Positions 27,297 through 36,103 are shown, counted from the stretch's first letter. The stretch: DNA of 64,000 bases from Flavobacteriaceae bacterium PS02293 (GCA_029960045.1 JASCOV010000008.1:1-64000); one strand, 5' to 3'. Notes: generated from the letters alone by a model not told the origin. Numbers and translations: made by a program.

Positions 27297-27403
27297 AATT
27301 TTAATTATAAATGATTAATTATAAATGATAAGTGATAGAATCATCAAGTGTTTTTACCACTATATCTTTTATGTTGCTTTAATTTTACAGTTAAGAAAGA
27401 CAA

Positions 27404-27430
27404 AAATGGGCAATATCATTATTGCCCATT
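27404..27430 (-). terminator. terminator after the second tssD
   Basis: AATGGGCAAT at 27405-27414 pairs perfectly with ATTGCCCATT at 27421-27430. On the minus strand it follows the stop of the tssD at 27442-27837 and ends in a T run, so that gene ends its own transcript, at least in part, before the divergent tssD and vgrG. Confidence 0.7.
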
Positions 27431-27441
27431 ACTTTTTAAAT

Positions 27442-27837
27442 CTACAAAGAACCAGGCCACTCATTTTCATAAGCACCGCTTCCCATTTCTATTTTTCTTG
27501 CAGAGATTGTGAAGGTTTCCGTCAAAGGATTATCTCCCGTAGAATCAAAGTTTTCTTTATGTTTTACCAGATATCCTTCCGTGAATTTCAATTCCTTAAG
27601 AGTAGCATCACTGTCTCTTTTATAGAATACCACGCTTCCGTCTTTTCTTTCGAAAGAGTTGGTCATCCATTCAAAAAGTTCTGTAGAATTTGTACCCTCT
27701 ACAATGATGTCAATTTTCCCACCTCTTGTTACAGTAGATGGTCTCCCTGTTGCATCTGTTTCCTGAAATAATCCGTAACTTACGTTAAGAGCAGTGAACT
27801 CTTTTCCTGCTACTTTGAATTTTGCTTTAAATGACAT
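27442..27837 (-). CDS. TssD (Hcp-like) tube protein
   Basis: A 131-aa TssD. The middle stretches FEWMTNSFERKDGS and RDSDATLKELKF are identical to the copy at 27965-28351, while the N-terminal strand and loops differ, so these two are recent duplicates. It has its own terminator downstream. The protein lacks a signal peptide, as expected for the tube protein. Confidence 0.93.
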   Translation of the reverse strand: MSFKAKFKVAGKEFTALNVSYGLFQETDATGRPSTVTRGGKIDIIVEGTNSTELFEWMTNSFERKDGSVVFYKRDSDATLKELKFTEGYLVKHKENFDSTGDNPLTETFTISARKIEMGSGAYENEWPGSL

Positions 27838-27964
27838 AATTTTCTTTTTTTTTTGTGTTAAATACTGTAATTGATTTGTTTCTTTACATCATCTATTCTA
27901 ATTTGTGGAAAATAGTTTAGACAAAATAAAACTGATTAAATAAATGATTGTGAAGCTTTGCAGA

Positions 27965-28351
27965 CTATACCCACTCGTTTTTGTGAGAAGCATTTCCCAT
28001 TTCAATTTCTTTAGCAGAAAGGACGAAAGATTCAGTCAACGGATTTTCACCTGTAGAATCAAAATCTTCAGTATATTTTACAATGTAAGCTTCCTTGAAT
28101 TTCAGTTCTTTAAGAGTAGCATCACTATCTCTTTTTACGAAAGTAACACTACCGTCTTTTCTCTCGAATGAATTGGTCATCCATTCAAAAAGATCAGTAG
28201 CACCTGTTCCTTCAACTTTTAAATGGATTTTCCCGCCTCTTGCAATGGAAGATGGTCTTCCTGTCGGGTCTGTTTGCTGTAGCATTCCGAAATCTACAGC
28301 TAAAATGTTGCGTTCGATACCAGCGGCTTTGAATTTTGCTTTAAATGACAT
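27965..28351 (-). CDS. TssD (Hcp-like) tube protein
   Basis: A 128-aa TssD, first of the three on the minus strand. It opens MSFKAKFKAAGIERNI and has the same central block as the next copy, with differences in the region of residues 12-60. Differing Hcp subunits can carry different effectors in their lumen. A 700-bp gene-free AT-rich region lies upstream and should hold its promoter. Confidence 0.93.
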   Translation of the reverse strand: MSFKAKFKAAGIERNILAVDFGMLQQTDPTGRPSSIARGGKIHLKVEGTGATDLFEWMTNSFERKDGSVTFVKRDSDATLKELKFKEAYIVKYTEDFDSTGENPLTESFVLSAKEIEMGNASHKNEWV

Positions 28352-29047
28352 AATAAATATATTTTAGGTTAAATATGTAATAACACCAACAATGGAAAAT
28401 ATACCTTAGAAATGTGTTGAAAAATATATTTTTTACACAACCAACTAATGGCATATATTTTCACTAAAAGTATAAATAATTTTTAGTCCCGCAAACAATC
28501 CACCGTTCTAAAACACCACATAAACAACAAGTAATCAATCAATTACAATAAATTATATTAAATCATAAAACAATAAAATGAAACAAAAAACTCACATAAA
28601 TAAAAATCAATATTCTTTCAAATAACTATAAATAACTATCATTAAATTATTCACAATGTGAAAATTCAATATTCCAAACACCATTGTAGATATATATCTA
28701 CAAAATTTCTTCAAAACATGATCATTTCACACCCCAAAATCTACTTATTTCATCAAATTCAACTTCAAATAATTGTCTTGAATGACAGAATTTTCATAAG
28801 AACTTTACAAAAAACTGGTTTCGGATGAAAAACTCATTTCAATTATTAAAATGGAAAAGAGTTTACATTTAACAAAAGATTAGAATTTTATATTTTTTTT
28901 GAAAACTTCAATGAGTTGATTGAATATTTAAAAGTCCTCAAAACAATGAAAAAAATAATTAATAATGAAAATAAACCGGTAAAGTGAAAGTTTTAAATTT
29001 CCTTAGAAAAGGTAGAAGTATCTTTTGCCTCTAAAATAAAAGCACAA
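28352..29047. other. AT-rich gene-free stretch upstream of tssD
   Basis: Almost 700 bp with very low GC and no reading frame of note on either strand. It likely contains the promoter of the tssD/vgrG genes, but I found no clear TAnnTTTG near 28352-28420. The rest may be decayed DNA at the edge of the accessory island. Confidence 0.6.
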
Positions 29048-29049
29048 AA

Positions 29050-29079
29050 AAAACTCTCCTTAATTAAAAGAAGAGTTTT
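29050..29079 (-). terminator. terminator after tRNA-Met
   Basis: AAAACTCT at 29050-29057 pairs with AGAGTTTT at 29072-29079. On the minus strand the hairpin follows the tRNA 3' end by 8 bases and is followed by about nine T. Confidence 0.65.
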
Positions 29080-29087
29080 GTATTTTG

Positions 29088-29161
29088 TAGCGAAGACGGG
29101 AATTGAACCCGTGACCTCAGGGTTATGAATCCTGCGCTCTAACCAACTGAGCTACCTCGCC
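29088..29161 (-). tRNA. tRNA-Met (anticodon CAT)
   Basis: The minus strand folds as a 74-base tRNA. The acceptor 5' strand is GGCGAGG and the 3' strand CTTCGCT with A73. The anticodon stem CAGGA/CCCTG closes a loop TTCATAA, and the T arm is ACGGG-TTCAATT-CCCGT. The anticodon CAT could be Met (elongator) or Ile2; the G1-U72 pair and sequence are more like elongator Met. CCA is not encoded. It marks the right border of the accessory T6SS region. Confidence 0.93.
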
Positions 29162-29173
29162 ATTTTTGTGGTG

Positions 29174-29203
29174 CAAATATAAGGATATTTTGCATTTCCA
29201 CAA
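29174..29203 (-). promoter_or_regulatory. tRNA-Met promoter, TTG-N19-TATATTTG
   Basis: The minus strand reads TTG at 29203-29201 and TATATTTG at 29181-29174, 19 bases apart. This is a full -33/-7 match placed 12 bases before the tRNA 5' end. Confidence 0.7.
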
Positions 29204-29206
29204 ATT

Positions 29207-30487
29207 TTAATTCAATTTTAAATAATCAATTACATCTCCTACATGATTTGGTTTGCTGAGGATCGTATTATTGGCATCTAAAATAAAATAAGTTGGCGTT
29301 GCAACAATGTTGTAAGTATCTCCGTATGAGCTATACCAGCCTTTTCCTTCAGAATCATTAATCCATGGATAAAGGTTTGCCTTAGCTTTGAAATCTTCTA
29401 AACTGCTGTCCAAAGAAAAACCTACAATTTCGACATTCTGAGCTTTCAGTTTGTCATATTTTTCTAAAAGCTTTGGTAATTCTGCTTCACAATGAGAACA
29501 AGTGGACGACCAGAAAACAACAATTTTCTTAGAAGCTTTTATATCATACAATGATTTAGCTTTTGTATGAATTGCATTTATGAAGTTGTTATTTGGCATT
29601 TTAGCGCCTATCTCAGTATTCTTATTGGCTTTTATTGTAGAAGCGAGCCTGTCATTGATGGTACATTTCAGATTATTGGCCTCGGTAAGGTATTTATCTT
29701 TCAACTTGTCCATCCCGTAAGTATTGAAAATTTCGATCAACTCAGACAAGATAGTTTGCCCTCTTGGTGTTTCTAAATTAACCGATTCTAAGAGCTTATC
29801 AACACTCCCTTCAACATTGGCTTTTGAAACATTCAGAAAATTAATTAAAGATGGCTTCAAGATGGTGGATGTTTCCAAATATTCACCTGATTTTGTATAG
29901 AAATTAATAAAATCTTCAGGTTTCAATTCGGCAATTTTTTCCTGATTAGAATATTTTTGATTTTTGTTATAATACTCCAGGAAAGGATGATCATTGTACG
30001 CTGAAAGATCTTTATTAGATAAAACATTAATCTCACTCTCCAATGACTTGTAAAAGTTCTCTGAGGGTCTATAATAATCTTTGATCTGAATAAGTGCAGG
30101 AAGAATCAACTCTTGTTTTTTCTGTAGCTCCACTTCATTACTGAAAAGCTGATTGACCTGATCTTGAAAAACAACATTTGAAATTTTATTCTTTGTATCA
30201 AGTTCGATTTTCAAATTAACATCCTTATTCTCAGAAACCATATTCACAGAAGAGTTCGCTTTTTTGAAAAAAGCTCTCATCATCCCGACATATTGTTTAT
30301 CAACTTTAAATGTTGCTATATTATTGGATATTTTAGCTTTGGAGTACAAGATTTCTTTGGAACCATTGAAGCCATAAAGATAAACTTCGGAATCTGCTAA
30401 ATATGCTGGGATTTCTGCTTTTACATTAAACTGGGCAAAAGTATACCCAGACAATATAACAGCACTCGCTAATAATAATTTTTTCAT
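29207..30487 (-). CDS. secreted thioredoxin-like protein (TlpA/AhpC type)
   Basis: A 426-aa protein from ATG at 30487; an upstream in-frame ATG at 30511 gives 434 aa but would put extra residues ahead of a normal signal peptide (KKLLLASAVILSGYTFAQ). Residues about 20-280 form an N-terminal region of the DUF4369 type. Residues about 290-426 are a thioredoxin fold with active site VVFWSSTCSHCEAELP (CSHC) and cis-proline ATPTYF. It likely works in periplasmic disulfide or redox repair. The gene is followed by the tRNA promoter region. Confidence 0.85.
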   Translation of the reverse strand: MKKLLLASAVILSGYTFAQFNVKAEIPAYLADSEVYLYGFNGSKEILYSKAKISNNIATFKVDKQYVGMMRAFFKKANSSVNMVSENKDVNLKIELDTKNKISNVVFQDQVNQLFSNEVELQKKQELILPALIQIKDYYRPSENFYKSLESEINVLSNKDLSAYNDHPFLEYYNKNQKYSNQEKIAELKPEDFINFYTKSGEYLETSTILKPSLINFLNVSKANVEGSVDKLLESVNLETPRGQTILSELIEIFNTYGMDKLKDKYLTEANNLKCTINDRLASTIKANKNTEIGAKMPNNNFINAIHTKAKSLYDIKASKKIVVFWSSTCSHCEAELPKLLEKYDKLKAQNVEIVGFSLDSSLEDFKAKANLYPWINDSEGKGWYSSYGDTYNIVATPTYFILDANNTILSKPNHVGDVIDYLKLN

Positions 30488-30502
30488 AAAGTAAAAATAA
30501 AA

Positions 30503-30527
30503 AAAACCCACTAAAAAAGAGGGTTTT
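30503..30527 (-). terminator. terminator after the 74-aa gene
   Basis: AAAACCC at 30503-30509 pairs with GGGTTTT at 30521-30527. On the minus strand the stem follows the stop at 30550 and ends in a T run. Confidence 0.55.
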
Positions 30528-30549
30528 AAAATATTAAAAAAAATATAAT

Positions 30550-30774
30550 TTATTGTAAGATTCTCTCTTTTGATTTTACAGCAAAATACACAATCATTGT
30601 AATCGCAACTAAAAACAAAACAAAAGTATAAGCATCTATTGGGGATGCTGGATAGGCTCCGATATCTCCAGATTCAGGATTTTCTGGTGGTGGCGGAACA
30701 GATTGTGCAAAACTTAATATACTTATTAAGACTAATAAGAAACTATAAGTTTTTTTTGATAATAAATTCATCAT
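30550..30774 (-). CDS. small membrane protein with signal peptide and Pro-rich linker
   Basis: A 74-aa protein: signal peptide (residues about 1-24, ending SFAQ), a linker SVPPPPENPESGDIGAYPAS, and one membrane segment (about residues 47-66) with a basic tail. I know this pattern as a common companion of T9SS-sorted proteins in Chryseobacterium, but I have no function for it. It begins 20 bp after the 670-aa T9SS cargo gene and shares its strand. Confidence 0.75.
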   Translation of the reverse strand: MMNLLSKKTYSFLLVLISILSFAQSVPPPPENPESGDIGAYPASPIDAYTFVLFLVAITMIVYFAVKSKERILQ

Positions 30775-30794
30775 GTGTTGGTTTTGTGTGTGTT

Positions 30795-32807
30795 TTAATT
30801 AATGATTTTTTTGATAACAACTTCTCCTTTTTCTGAAGTAGCTTTTACAAGGAAAGTACTTTTCACTTGATAATTCAAAGGAATTGAATAGTCAGAACCT
30901 GTTGATATTTGTGATTTTGAGTGAAGAAGTTGTCCTGCTGCAGAATATACTTCTACAGTAGCATATTTCCAATTTTTCGCAAATCTAACTACCCAATTTG
31001 AATCTTTTTTAGCAATGATAGTTTGAGAATTACTGAAGTTATCAGTTCCTAAAGTACCACTTTCCGGAAGTTCATAATACAAACCTAAGTTTGATTGAAC
31101 ACCATTCATAGAAATACTTGCACCATCTACAATTTTTACAAATTGCCCTTCAGGATTTCTAAAATAAAAACTTTTACCATTAGTCAATCCGTCTGGTACT
31201 CTCACTCCCTTCTCATACACTTCGAACTTCAGTTGGTATGCTTCATCAGCATAGTTTATATAGAGAGGAATTTGTTTTGCTTTGAAATCAATTTCGTTAG
31301 CTTCATTAATGTATAAATTGTCCACAAAATTAAAATCAAAACCACCATCAAGTTTTTCTTCTCTTGTGTATATTTTCTTATCCGGACTATAAGCCTGAAG
31401 ACTTGTCAAAGTACTTTTCCCAGTAACTGCTGAAGGAGAAATAGCATAATATGTTCTATCCAGTTCCTCTCCTTCAAGATCGTACATTACTACAGCTACT
31501 TGCTTTACAATTTTATCTGCAGGAATGTTATCTTCATCTCCTTCATCTTCTCCATCACCTTTTGATGAAGATTTTGCTGCAGTTACGTTATTAGCTACAC
31601 CACTTGCTCTTGAAGAATATTTGAATCTACGCGTCCCGTTAAAATTAATAGTTTGGTTTGGAACCGTATTTGAGCTTAGCTTTAACATAAAAGCACCTAA
31701 TGGTCTTATAACAGTAGCACTTGTGTCACCCGCTTGGAAAACCCCAGCTGATAATTTCACCATAAGCGCTGTAGAATATGTAGAACCTGTCTTTATAGCC
31801 CAAGAAACATTACCAGATGTATAGTAAGCAATACCTTCAAGATTACTTATATTATTACCATCACTTAAGGTTAAAGCTTCATTTTGCGCAATATATTTTA
31901 AATCTAAATTGGTTAAGAATGGATTTGCCATCTGGTACAAATTCAAAGCATAATCCGTAGCCCAGTTAGGTGTTTTGGATCTGAAAGGATCGTCTAAATA
32001 ACTGTAATACCTTTCATAAAAAGTGTTTTGTCCATTTCCATTTGTTCCAAAACTACCAGCATATGCTCCTGATAAATTCATCTGAACATTAGTTAGAAGC
32101 TGATCGGAAACTGGCGTACCCACAAATGTTTTCGTCTGTCCATTAGGGACCCAAAACACTGTATTACTGGATGTTATCCTCGGCAAAACATAATAGGTCA
32201 TTGGGTTTATAAAAGAAGCATTAGGAGCACCCGCAGCATCGTAAGCTGATCCACTGTAAGCGATTTGATCAAAACGTGCCCTTGCATTGTTCCACCAAAA
32301 AGCAGAAGCTACATTAAAACGTCCCGCAGCAGTATTTGCTATATTGGTTACATTAAGATTCCCAGCTCCAAATACACTTACCAATTCCGGAATAGTAAAA
32401 TTATAGAAAGGCAGTCCTATCTGCTGTCTTCCTGTGTTTACTGTAGTATTACCATTCAGATACTCGGATCGATATTCTTTATTAACTTTTCCTGAAATAG
32501 AAGTCTGAGGAATTCCTGCAATATACAATTGTCCATAATCAGTAGCAGGATTAGTTGTAGACGCAACCATCTTAAAAGTAGAGGTTGGTGCAATCGTCAA
32601 TCCATCGGCTGAAGTACCGTTAACCATTACATTTCCAGAATTATTTACAACCGCAGTCCCTGCAGTCTGTAATCCTCCGCCATTGTAAACCAAAGTATTG
32701 CTTTGGATAGTTACTAATGCACTATTTCCAACGTAAGTTAGTATAGCTTGCGAATAACTTATTATATAAAACAATAGCAAATTAAGGGTGATAAATTTTC
32801 TAATCAT
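30795..32807 (-). CDS. T9SS type A sorting domain protein, adhesin-like
   Basis: A 670-aa secreted protein. A signal peptide covers about residues 1-20 (ITLNLLLFYIISYSQ). The body has many Asn/Thr/Gly repeats of a beta-rich surface protein. The last 75 residues (WVVRFAKNWKYATVEVYSAA, then GEVVIKKIIN) form the T9SS type A sorting tail. It should be exported by SprA and fixed at or released from the surface. No enzymatic domain is recognised. A promoter element lies 26 bp upstream. Confidence 0.88.
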   Translation of the reverse strand: MIRKFITLNLLLFYIISYSQAILTYVGNSALVTIQSNTLVYNGGGLQTAGTAVVNNSGNVMVNGTSADGLTIAPTSTFKMVASTTNPATDYGQLYIAGIPQTSISGKVNKEYRSEYLNGNTTVNTGRQQIGLPFYNFTIPELVSVFGAGNLNVTNIANTAAGRFNVASAFWWNNARARFDQIAYSGSAYDAAGAPNASFINPMTYYVLPRITSSNTVFWVPNGQTKTFVGTPVSDQLLTNVQMNLSGAYAGSFGTNGNGQNTFYERYYSYLDDPFRSKTPNWATDYALNLYQMANPFLTNLDLKYIAQNEALTLSDGNNISNLEGIAYYTSGNVSWAIKTGSTYSTALMVKLSAGVFQAGDTSATVIRPLGAFMLKLSSNTVPNQTINFNGTRRFKYSSRASGVANNVTAAKSSSKGDGEDEGDEDNIPADKIVKQVAVVMYDLEGEELDRTYYAISPSAVTGKSTLTSLQAYSPDKKIYTREEKLDGGFDFNFVDNLYINEANEIDFKAKQIPLYINYADEAYQLKFEVYEKGVRVPDGLTNGKSFYFRNPEGQFVKIVDGASISMNGVQSNLGLYYELPESGTLGTDNFSNSQTIIAKKDSNWVVRFAKNWKYATVEVYSAAGQLLHSKSQISTGSDYSIPLNYQVKSTFLVKATSEKGEVVIKKIIN

Positions 32808-32832
32808 CGTGTTGTTTTGTGTGTTTATTCTG

Positions 32833-32840
32833 CAAAGATA
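32833..32840 (-). promoter_or_regulatory. -7 element of the 670-aa T9SS cargo gene
   Basis: The minus strand reads TATCTTTG, a match to TAnnTTTG, 25 bases before the ATG at 32807. Confidence 0.55.
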
Positions 32841-32877
32841 TTAAAATTTTGATAATCGATAAAAAAACTCTCAACAA

Positions 32878-34062
32878 TTAAAGATTATGTAATATAGTTT
32901 CGATTTTGACTTCAGTTTCATTATCGATATTAAACATATAATCTTCAAGAATTTTCTCTGTAGTACCTCGCAATCCTCGAGCTCCAAGTCCTTTGTTCAT
33001 AGTATCTTCTACAATTTCCTCGATTGCTTTATCTGTAAATTCAAGAGCCACATTATCCATTTTAAAAAGTTCTGTAAATTGATTTACGATAGAGTTTTTC
33101 GGTTCTTTCATAATCCTTACAAGCACCTCTTTGGTTAATTTTTCAAGATAAGTGATGATTGGAAACCTTCCCAAGAGCTCAGGAATCAATCCAAAACTCT
33201 TAAGATCTATCGCATTAATTTGGCTTAGGATATAATCTTCATCTTCAGTTTTGTTCAATTTATCTTTAGAAAAACCAATAGCTTGTTTGTTTAATCTTCT
33301 TTCAATAATTTCATTCATTCCATCAAAAGCACCACCAGCTATGAAGAGGATGTTTTGAGTATTCACCTGGATATATTTCTGATCCGGATGTTTACGCCCA
33401 CCTTGAGGCGGAACATTTACAATACTTCCTTCCAAAAGCTTCAACAAGCCTTGTTGAACACCTTCTCCAGAAACATCTCTTGTAATACTTGGATTATCAG
33501 ATTTTCTGGCAATTTTATCAATCTCATCAATGAAAACAATTCCTTTTTCAGCCTTTTCTACATCATAATCTGCGACCATCAGCAATCTGGAAAGGATACT
33601 TTCTACATCTTCCCCAACATAACCCGCTTCCGTAAGAATCGTTGCATCTACAATACAAAACGGAACATTCAGTTGTTTTGCAATGGTTTTTGCCAGCAAG
33701 GTTTTTCCTGTTCCGGTTTCTCCAATCATAATAATGTTGGACTTTTCTATCTCTACTTCACGATTTTCATCTTTTGCGTGAAGAATTCTTTTGTAATGGT
33801 TGTAAACTGCAATAGAAAGTTGCTTCTTCGCCTGGTCTTGTCCAATCACATACTCATCAAGGAAAGCTTTTATCTCTCTTGGTTTTTTCAGTTCATCAAG
33901 ATTTGAAGCCATTGAAGTTTCTGGAGTTGCAGTTGCACTATCTTTCACAATTGCGTGAGCTTGTTCTATGCAGTTTTCACATATAAAGCCATTTTGACCA
34001 GAGATCAGAATTTGTACTTCATTCTTTTTTCTGCCACAAAATGAACATTGATTTGGATTCAT
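32878..34062 (-). CDS. clpX: ATP-dependent Clp protease ATP-binding subunit ClpX
   Basis: A 394-aa AAA+ unfoldase. An N-terminal zinc domain has Cys pairs CSFC (6-9) and CENC (about 28-31). Walker A is GETGTGKT near residue 113-120, Walker B IVFIDEIDK, with the pore loop and the IGF-type loop (AIGFSKDKL) that docks on ClpP. ClpX unfolds and feeds substrates to ClpP; clpP is not in the window. The Walker A second position (E instead of P) is a mild variant. It follows the HIT gene and greA on the same strand. Confidence 0.96.
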   Translation of the reverse strand: MNPNQCSFCGRKKNEVQILISGQNGFICENCIEQAHAIVKDSATATPETSMASNLDELKKPREIKAFLDEYVIGQDQAKKQLSIAVYNHYKRILHAKDENREVEIEKSNIIMIGETGTGKTLLAKTIAKQLNVPFCIVDATILTEAGYVGEDVESILSRLLMVADYDVEKAEKGIVFIDEIDKIARKSDNPSITRDVSGEGVQQGLLKLLEGSIVNVPPQGGRKHPDQKYIQVNTQNILFIAGGAFDGMNEIIERRLNKQAIGFSKDKLNKTEDEDYILSQINAIDLKSFGLIPELLGRFPIITYLEKLTKEVLVRIMKEPKNSIVNQFTELFKMDNVALEFTDKAIEEIVEDTMNKGLGARGLRGTTEKILEDYMFNIDNETEVKIETILHNL

Positions 34063-34090
34063 ATATATTTTTGAATTCTATTAAATTAAA

Positions 34091-34113
34091 AAAAGAAGCC
34101 AGAAACTTCTTTT
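34091..34113 (-). terminator. terminator overlapping the HIT gene stop
   Basis: AAAAGAAG at 34091-34098 pairs with CTTCTTTT at 34106-34113. On the minus strand the T run follows. The stem overlaps the stop codon of the HIT gene and could lower read-through into clpX. Confidence 0.55.
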
Positions 34114-34501
34114 ATGCTTTGATTATCGATTCTTGAATTTCCTTGTACTCGTCCGGCGAGAAAATAAGCCGAACGTTTTTAAAATTAAGATCATCTATAT
34201 TATTTAGCGGAACGAGGTGGATGTGTGCGTGTGGAACTTCTAATCCAACAACAGCAATCCCAACTCTCTTGCAGGGAACAGCTTTTTTTATCTGCTTCGC
34301 AATGTTTTGAGTAAAAGCCCAAAGAGCATTGTAATCTTCAGATTCAAGATCAAAGATAAGATCCGTTTCCTTTTTAGGAACTACCAATGTATGACCTTTT
34401 ACCAAAGGCATTGCATCCAAAAAAGCAATATGCTTGTCATCTTCTGCAATTTTATAACTCTCGATTTCTCCGTTGATGATTTTAGAAAAAATACTGCTCA
34501 T
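34112..34501 (-). CDS. HIT family hydrolase
   Basis: A 129-aa protein with the histidine triad HAHIHLVPL at about residues 95-103 and the typical N-terminal IFSKIINGEIESYKI. HIT proteins hydrolyse nucleotidyl phosphoramidates or dinucleotides; the bacterial Hint-type role is poorly known. It lies 60 bp after greA and before clpX. Confidence 0.93.
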   Translation of the reverse strand: MSSIFSKIINGEIESYKIAEDDKHIAFLDAMPLVKGHTLVVPKKETDLIFDLESEDYNALWAFTQNIAKQIKKAVPCKRVGIAVVGLEVPHAHIHLVPLNNIDDLNFKNVRLIFSPDEYKEIQESIIKA

Positions 34502-34560
34502 AATATTAATATTGATTTGTCTAAATTTTCAGCAATTATTAAACCAATACGACCTTTTTG

Positions 34561-35028
34561 TTACAACGAAATTTCTAAAACTTCGAAAGAAAGTTTGTTA
34601 CCATTTGGCAAAATAATATCAGCCGTTTCTCCAACAACTTTACCCAAAAGCCCTTTAGCAATTGGTGTATTCACAGAAATCCTTCCAGTTTTGATATCGC
34701 TTTCATTATCCGGAACAAGTGTGAATTTTTGCTCACCTTTTGTCGCATTATTCTTCAATCTCACAGTTGTAAGAATAGATACTTTACTGAGATCCAGCTG
34801 AGTGACATCAATAATCTTTGAAGTAGAAACAATGTCCTTCAGTTTAGAAATTCTCATTTCCAACATTCCCTGTGCTTCTTTTGCAGCATCATATTCAGCA
34901 TTTTCAGACAAGTCACCTTTATCTCTTGCTTCAGCAATTTGCTGTGTTATTTTTGGTCTTTCTATGGTTTCAAGTTGTTCCAGTTCGGTCTTCATTTTGT
35001 CCAAACCTTCTTTGGTTACGTAGTTCAT
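34561..35028 (-). CDS. greA: transcription elongation factor GreA
   Basis: A 155-aa protein with the N-terminal coiled coil (residues about 1-75: EGLDKMKTELEQLE, RDKGDLSENAEYDAAKE, whose tip acidic residues DLSEN sit in the RNA polymerase channel) and the C-terminal FKBP-like domain (GLLGKVVGETADI). GreA stimulates cleavage of backtracked RNA. The leader has a terminator-like hairpin described separately. Confidence 0.96.
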   Translation of the reverse strand: MNYVTKEGLDKMKTELEQLETIERPKITQQIAEARDKGDLSENAEYDAAKEAQGMLEMRISKLKDIVSTSKIIDVTQLDLSKVSILTTVRLKNNATKGEQKFTLVPDNESDIKTGRISVNTPIAKGLLGKVVGETADIILPNGNKLSFEVLEISL

Positions 35029-35053
35029 AACAATAAAATTTATCGTTTGTATA

Positions 35054-35079
35054 AAAAAATAATCCGACCTTTGCCGGAT
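35054..35079 (-). promoter_or_regulatory. terminator-like hairpin in the greA leader
   Basis: Between the predicted start site near 35100 and the greA ATG at 35028, the minus strand forms ATCCG-N8-CGGAT followed by TTA and seven T. This looks like a small intrinsic terminator inside the leader. The stem is only 5 bp, so attenuation is possible but weakly supported. Confidence 0.4.
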
Positions 35080-35104
35080 ACTATTTTGTCTCAGATTGAG
35101 TTTA

Positions 35105-35112
35105 CAAATATA
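35105..35112 (-). promoter_or_regulatory. greA promoter -7 element
   Basis: The minus strand reads TATATTTG, matching TAnnTTTG, about 77 bases before the greA ATG. It lies between the divergent genes greA and the 150-aa lipoprotein. Confidence 0.55.
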
Positions 35113-35126
35113 TAATTTATTTTGAA

Positions 35127-35579
35127 ATGAAAATTAAAAAAAACCTATCTCTTTTTATATCATTACTGACTTTCAGTTTATTAACTTTCAGCAGTGCATG
35201 CAGCGAAAGAAACGAAACGGTAAGCTGTTTTCCGAATGCAGCAATTTCTGCACAGCTTAATCTAAGTTTACCATCATACAATGCCTTACAAAATGTAGGA
35301 GGCTGGATCTATGTAAACGAGGTCGGAGCAGGAACAAGAGGATTGATTGTTGTAAGAATAACCAGCGGATTCAAAGTTTATGACAGAAATGCGCCACACA
35401 TTTGCCCGGATGCAGAAACAACTTTGGAAGTTAAAAACGGAACTTCTGTCCATTGTCCAAAAGATAATGCAGAATGGATTCTTATTACTGGACAGCCAAC
35501 TGCCGTAGCAAATGTATCTCCAAAAACTTACGGTTACAGTTTCGATTCCAGCAGTAATGTCCTTTCAATTTATAATTAA
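35127..35579 (+). CDS. lipoprotein, possibly Rieske-like fold
   Basis: A 150-aa lipoprotein with a signal peptide ending in FSSAC (lipid Cys at residue 25). The C-terminal half has DRNAPHICPDAETTL and SVHCPKDNAEW, at the place where Rieske proteins have the two Fe-S loops. The CxH...CxxH iron ligands are not complete: one CP pair remains in each loop and the histidines are misplaced. It may be a relative that has lost the cluster. Function is unknown. Confidence 0.6.
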   Translation: MKIKKNLSLFISLLTFSLLTFSSACSERNETVSCFPNAAISAQLNLSLPSYNALQNVGGWIYVNEVGAGTRGLIVVRITSGFKVYDRNAPHICPDAETTLEVKNGTSVHCPKDNAEWILITGQPTAVANVSPKTYGYSFDSSSNVLSIYN

Positions 35580-35624
35580 TTGTAAATCTGATTTCTAAGC
35601 TCTAACATCTAATTTCTAAATGAT

Positions 35625-36074
35625 ATGAAAGTTGTACTTCAACGTGTTTCCGAATCCAGCGTAAAAGTCGAAAATGAAATTGTCGGAAAAATTGGAAAAG
35701 GATTAATGCTTTTAATTGGTGTAGATGAAGCTGACGAAAAATCCGATGCTGACTGGCTTGTGAAAAAAGTAATCGATGTAAGAGTTTTCTCTGACCAAGA
35801 TGGCAAAATGAATCATTCTGTAAAAGACATCAACGGCGAAATCCTTTGCATCAGTCAATTTACTTTGATTTCTGATTATAAAAAAGGAAACCGTCCATCC
35901 TATATAAAAGCAGCAAAACCCGATAAAGCAATCCCTTTATTTGAATATTTCAAAGATGAATTAAAAAAATCCGGACTAAAAGTCGAAAGCGGCATTTTCG
36001 GTGCAGATATGAAAGTTTCATTAATCAATGACGGGCCTGTAACTTTGGTTTTTGACAGCAAAACAAAATTATAA
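35625..36074 (+). CDS. dtd: D-aminoacyl-tRNA deacylase
   Basis: A 149-aa protein with the DTD motifs: MKVVLQRVSESSVKVE at the N-terminus, CISQFTLISD (the SQFTL motif) near residue 76-85, GNRPSYIKAA, and the C-terminal GPVTL motif. DTD removes D-amino acids from mischarged tRNA. Length is normal. A strong terminator follows directly. Confidence 0.96.
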   Translation: MKVVLQRVSESSVKVENEIVGKIGKGLMLLIGVDEADEKSDADWLVKKVIDVRVFSDQDGKMNHSVKDINGEILCISQFTLISDYKKGNRPSYIKAAKPDKAIPLFEYFKDELKKSGLKVESGIFGADMKVSLINDGPVTLVFDSKTKL

Positions 36075-36103
36075 AGGAGCAACATTTGCTCCTTTATTTT
36101 TTA
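36072..36103. terminator. bidirectional terminator between dtd and the SIMPL gene
   Basis: A perfect 12-bp stem, ATAAAGGAGCAA and TTGCTCCTTTAT, with a 3-base loop, ends in seven T on the plus strand. It overlaps the dtd stop codon and the end of the convergent SIMPL gene. Confidence 0.85.

Noticed and set aside
28560..28720. AT-rich direct words (ATAAATAACTATCA, ATATATATCTAC) as a possible origin
   Set aside because: No DnaA-box cluster or replication gene nearby; likely low-complexity DNA.
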